Shown here one piece after another: positions 5,140-6,733 of a stretch of DNA of 6,733 bases (position 1 is its first letter; the number at the start of each line of letters is the position of its first letter). This DNA is from an uncultured Ruminococcus sp. GTDB taxonomy: Bacteria > Bacillota_A > Clostridia > Oscillospirales > Ruminococcaceae. The position numbers were made by a program, and so were the translations under genes. The stretch covers positions 1 through 6,733 of the forward strand of contig CAMOXW010000163.1 in the NCBI GenBank assembly GCA_946629405.1, read 5' to 3'. Under the pieces are notes generated by a model. That model saw only the letters and a list, made by a program, of their open reading frames with translations. It did not search any database and had not been told where the DNA came from.

Positions 5140-5909
5140 TACCAGAGCACCTCCTCAGCCTTGAATACAGGGCCGTCCTTGCAGACGTGTGCGAAGTATT
5201 CCTCATCATTTCTTAGTGTCCTGCAAGCGCAGCCCAGACAAGCACCGATGCCGCACGCCATTCTTTCCTCAAGTGAGATTTCGCAGTATACAGCGTTTTC
5301 CCGGCATATAGCGGAGACATTTTTTAGCATAGGCATAGGACCGCAGGCATATACAGCATCGATCCCGCCCTTCTGCAGAAGCTCCCTGAGCGGCTCGGTC
5401 ACGAAGCCGTGGATGCCGGCAGAGCCGTCATCGGTGCAGAGGATAGTTTCCGCGCCTGTTTTACGGAAGTCCTCCTGAAGAATGACCGCGGAGGCACTCC
5501 GGAAGCCGGAGATAGCAGCAGCTCTTTTACCGTAGATCTTTGCAAGCGGGAGCATGGGGGGAGTGCCGATCCCGCCGCCGATGAGGATGACCTTTTCTGC
5601 CTCAGGCAGGATAGTGAAGCCGTGTCCGAGAGGAGCGAGCATATCAATAAGGTCGCCGGTATTCAGCCTTGCTATAGCGGAAGTACCCTCGCCGCGTATC
5701 TCAAAGACGATGCGGAGTGTACCCTTGTCCCTGTCAATGCCGCAGATTGATATCGGGCGGCGGAGAGTGAAGCCTTCAGCCCTTATATGTACGAACTGAC
5801 CCGGCTGTGCAGCGGCAGCGACCTCGGGACAGGCAACCGTGAAGCTGTATATCTCGCGGGCTATTGCTGTTTTTTCGGTTATTATGTATTTACCCTGTGT
5901 GTATTTCAT
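5139..5909 (-). CDS. pyrK: Dihydroorotate dehydrogenase electron-transfer subunit PyrK
   Basis: A 256-residue FAD and [2Fe-2S] protein that passes electrons from the FMN of PyrD to NAD+. The N-terminal beta-barrel FAD domain contains QPGQFVHIR (35-43) and the flavin-binding LRRPISICGID (49-59). The Rossmann domain has ILIGGGIGTPPMLPLAK (108-124) and YACGPMPML (187-195). The C-terminal cluster motif is C219-x4-C224-x2-C227 with Cys243 as the fourth ligand (CGIGACLGC ... HVC). Cys229 is an extra nearby cysteine. Length is normal. An AGGAGG site (5915-5920) lies 5 nt before the ATG. It is first in the operon and is followed directly by pyrD. The leader from the mapped promoter is only about 26 nt, leaving no room for a PyrR attenuator. 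Confidence 0.97.
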   Translation of the reverse strand: MKYTQGKYIITEKTAIAREIYSFTVACPEVAAAAQPGQFVHIRAEGFTLRRPISICGIDRDKGTLRIVFEIRGEGTSAIARLNTGDLIDMLAPLGHGFTILPEAEKVILIGGGIGTPPMLPLAKIYGKRAAAISGFRSASAVILQEDFRKTGAETILCTDDGSAGIHGFVTEPLRELLQKGGIDAVYACGPMPMLKNVSAICRENAVYCEISLEERMACGIGACLGCACRTLRNDEEYFAHVCKDGPVFKAEEVLW

Positions 5910-5942
5910 TGTGACCTCCTGTTCGCATATTCAGCTACTACA

Positions 5943-5971
5943 ATTATACCACACCGCTGACGATAAATCAA
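5943..5971 (-). promoter_or_regulatory. Sigma-A promoter of pyrKD
   Basis: On the minus strand TTGATT (5966-5971) and TATAAT (5943-5948) are separated by exactly 17 bp, with an extended -10 TGG directly upstream of the TATAAT. Transcription should start near 5935-5936, giving a leader of about 26 nt that consists of little more than the ribosome site region. Confidence 0.88.
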
Positions 5972-5997
5972 GTAGTAAGTAGTGAGTAGTTTGCAGT
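5970..5997. repeat. Heptad tandem repeat AAGTAGT-AAGTAGT-GAGTAGT-TTGCAGT
   Basis: Four 7-bp units, the first two identical, abut the -35 box of the pyrKD promoter and sit between the two divergent promoters. A second 7-bp-periodic stretch, CTGATTA-CTGATAA-TTGACAT (6008-6028), runs into the -35 box of the opposite promoter. They could be regulator sites, strand-slippage products or members of a dispersed repeat like that at 4089-4109. Confidence 0.6.
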
Positions 5998-6021
5998 GAT
6001 CTTTTAACTGATTACTGATAA

Positions 6022-6050
6022 TTGACATAATGGCAGGGAGATGGTATAAT
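6022..6050 (+). promoter_or_regulatory. Perfect-consensus sigma-A promoter of the dipeptidase gene
   Basis: TTGACA (6022-6027), a 17-bp spacer and TATAAT (6045-6050) match the consensus at every position, with an extended -10 TGG. The start of transcription should fall near 6056-6058, directly at or before the AGGAGG at 6058-6063. The leader is then only about 12-14 nt. Confidence 0.92.
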
Positions 6051-6069
6051 GAAGAAAAGGAGGGAGAGA

Positions 6070-6733
6070 ATGGACTGCTTTGCACCGGAGAATTTTGTGC
6101 TGCTCGGGAGCGTTATGCCCGGGATAATGCTGGATATACGCTATTTTACCAGCTATAACTTCGTGGGAGAGCGCATTGACGGCTATGAACAGCCTGCCGC
6201 GATACTTACTCAGGAGGCGGCGGCCGCGCTTTCGGAGGTCGGAAGGAGCCTTGCCGAAAAGGGCTTCCGTCTGAAGATCTTTGACGCCTACCGCCCTCAG
6301 CGTGCGGTCAGGCATTTCGTCCGCTGGGCTAAGGACCCCACGGATATCCGTATGAAGGAGCAGTTCTACCCCGGCCTTGACAAGAGCACTCTTTTCCCGC
6401 TCGGATATATAGCGGAGCGCTCATCTCACAGCCGCGGCAGTACGGTTGATCTGACCATTGTGCATACTGAGAGCAGTGCGGAGGCTGATATGGGAGGAAG
6501 TTTTGATTTTTTCGGAGAGGTGAGCCGTCCCGATTTTACCGGGATAACCGGACCACAGCACGCCAACCGGATGCTCCTGCGCGATGCTATGACCGCGGGA
6601 GGCTTTCTTCCGCTTGACGAGGAATGGTGGCATTTCACGCTTGCCGGTGAGCCTTATCCGGATACCTATTTCGATTTCCCGGTGAACGCCGGAGTGCTGA
6701 GCTTTCCGGGCAGCAGCCAAGGAGGCAGCTATG
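6070..6733 (+). CDS. D-alanyl-D-alanine dipeptidase, VanX/DdpX family (M15D), C-terminus beyond window
   Basis: A zinc dipeptidase that hydrolyses D-Ala-D-Ala. VanX removes the normal cell-wall precursor in vancomycin resistance; DdpX-type homologues recycle the dipeptide. In the 221 visible residues the SxHxxGxxxD motif gives zinc ligands His120 and Asp127, and EEWWHF gives catalytic Glu185 and ligand His188. DAYRPQRAV (72-80) holds the conserved Arg75 of the active site. MLDIRYFTSYNFVG (20-33) and DMGGSFDFF (140-148) are also family-typical. The family usually ends near FDFPV, here at 201-205, yet the frame stays open for 16 more residues to the edge. The ATG at 6070 has AGGAGG 6 nt upstream. 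An in-frame ATG at 6049 overlaps the promoter -10 and is unlikely. No vanH or vanA ligase is visible, so resistance cannot be claimed. Confidence 0.92.
   Translation, partial: MDCFAPENFVLLGSVMPGIMLDIRYFTSYNFVGERIDGYEQPAAILTQEAAAALSEVGRSLAEKGFRLKIFDAYRPQRAVRHFVRWAKDPTDIRMKEQFYPGLDKSTLFPLGYIAERSSHSRGSTVDLTIVHTESSAEADMGGSFDFFGEVSRPDFTGITGPQHANRMLLRDAMTAGGFLPLDEEWWHFTLAGEPYPDTYFDFPVNAGVLSFPGSSQGGSY

Noticed and set aside
5970..6028. CRISPR-like array between pyrK and the dipeptidase
   Set aside because: The repeats are 7 bp and contiguous with no spacers, and there are no cas genes.
6049..6069. Upstream in-frame ATG of the dipeptidase (adds MKKRRER)
   Set aside because: The ATG overlaps the TATAAT box, so it would not be transcribed from the consensus promoter; AGGAGG is spaced for 6070.
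6004..6315. Minus-strand frames at 6004-6315 and 6421-6720
   Set aside because: Both are antisense shadows of the dipeptidase gene, whose motifs are unmistakable on the plus strand.

Overview
The window looks like chromosomal DNA from an anaerobic, low-to-mid-GC Firmicute of class Clostridia, most likely a Ruminococcus or close relative in the Oscillospiraceae. The evidence is an alpha/beta-type small acid-soluble spore protein, a clostridial pyrK-pyrD pair (class 1B dihydroorotate dehydrogenase), a DegV protein, strong AGGAGG-type ribosome sites, consensus sigma-A promoters and heptad-repeat intergenic DNA. The genus is inferred from general resemblance and was not tested. No phage, transposase, CRISPR array, rRNA or tRNA is visible.

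Layout, left to right. Positions 1-1496 (minus strand) hold two consecutive paralogous genes, each encoding an N-terminal C-x2-C...C-x2-C zinc ribbon followed by a long Pro/Tyr/Gly/Gln-rich disordered segment. The complete one ends in four membrane helices; the other runs off the left edge. Positions 1708-1908 (plus) encode the spore protein. A shared bidirectional terminator (1926-1949) separates it from the convergent trmL-degV pair (3335 to 1953, minus). A 57-residue glycine-zipper protein (3423-3596, plus) sits alone on the opposite strand and overlaps the 3' end of ruvX tail to tail. Positions 4021-4227 are a hairpin-rich, repeat-like intergenic stretch. Positions 4228-5909 (minus) carry pyrK and pyrD, overlapping by one base as TAATG and driven by a near-consensus promoter. 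From 6070 (plus) runs a D-Ala-D-Ala dipeptidase of the VanX/DdpX family, driven by a perfect TTGACA-17-TATAAT promoter and open at the right edge.

Most of this is housekeeping: pyrimidine synthesis, tRNA wobble methylation, rRNA or recombination nuclease, fatty-acid binding, cell-wall dipeptide hydrolysis and spore DNA protection. The least explained parts are the zinc-ribbon/disordered membrane protein pair, the small glycine-zipper protein, the overlapping hairpins ahead of ruvX, the 7-bp-periodic repeats in two intergenic regions, and the extremely short leader and extra C-terminal tail of the dipeptidase. I see no strong case for a wholly new multi-gene system.
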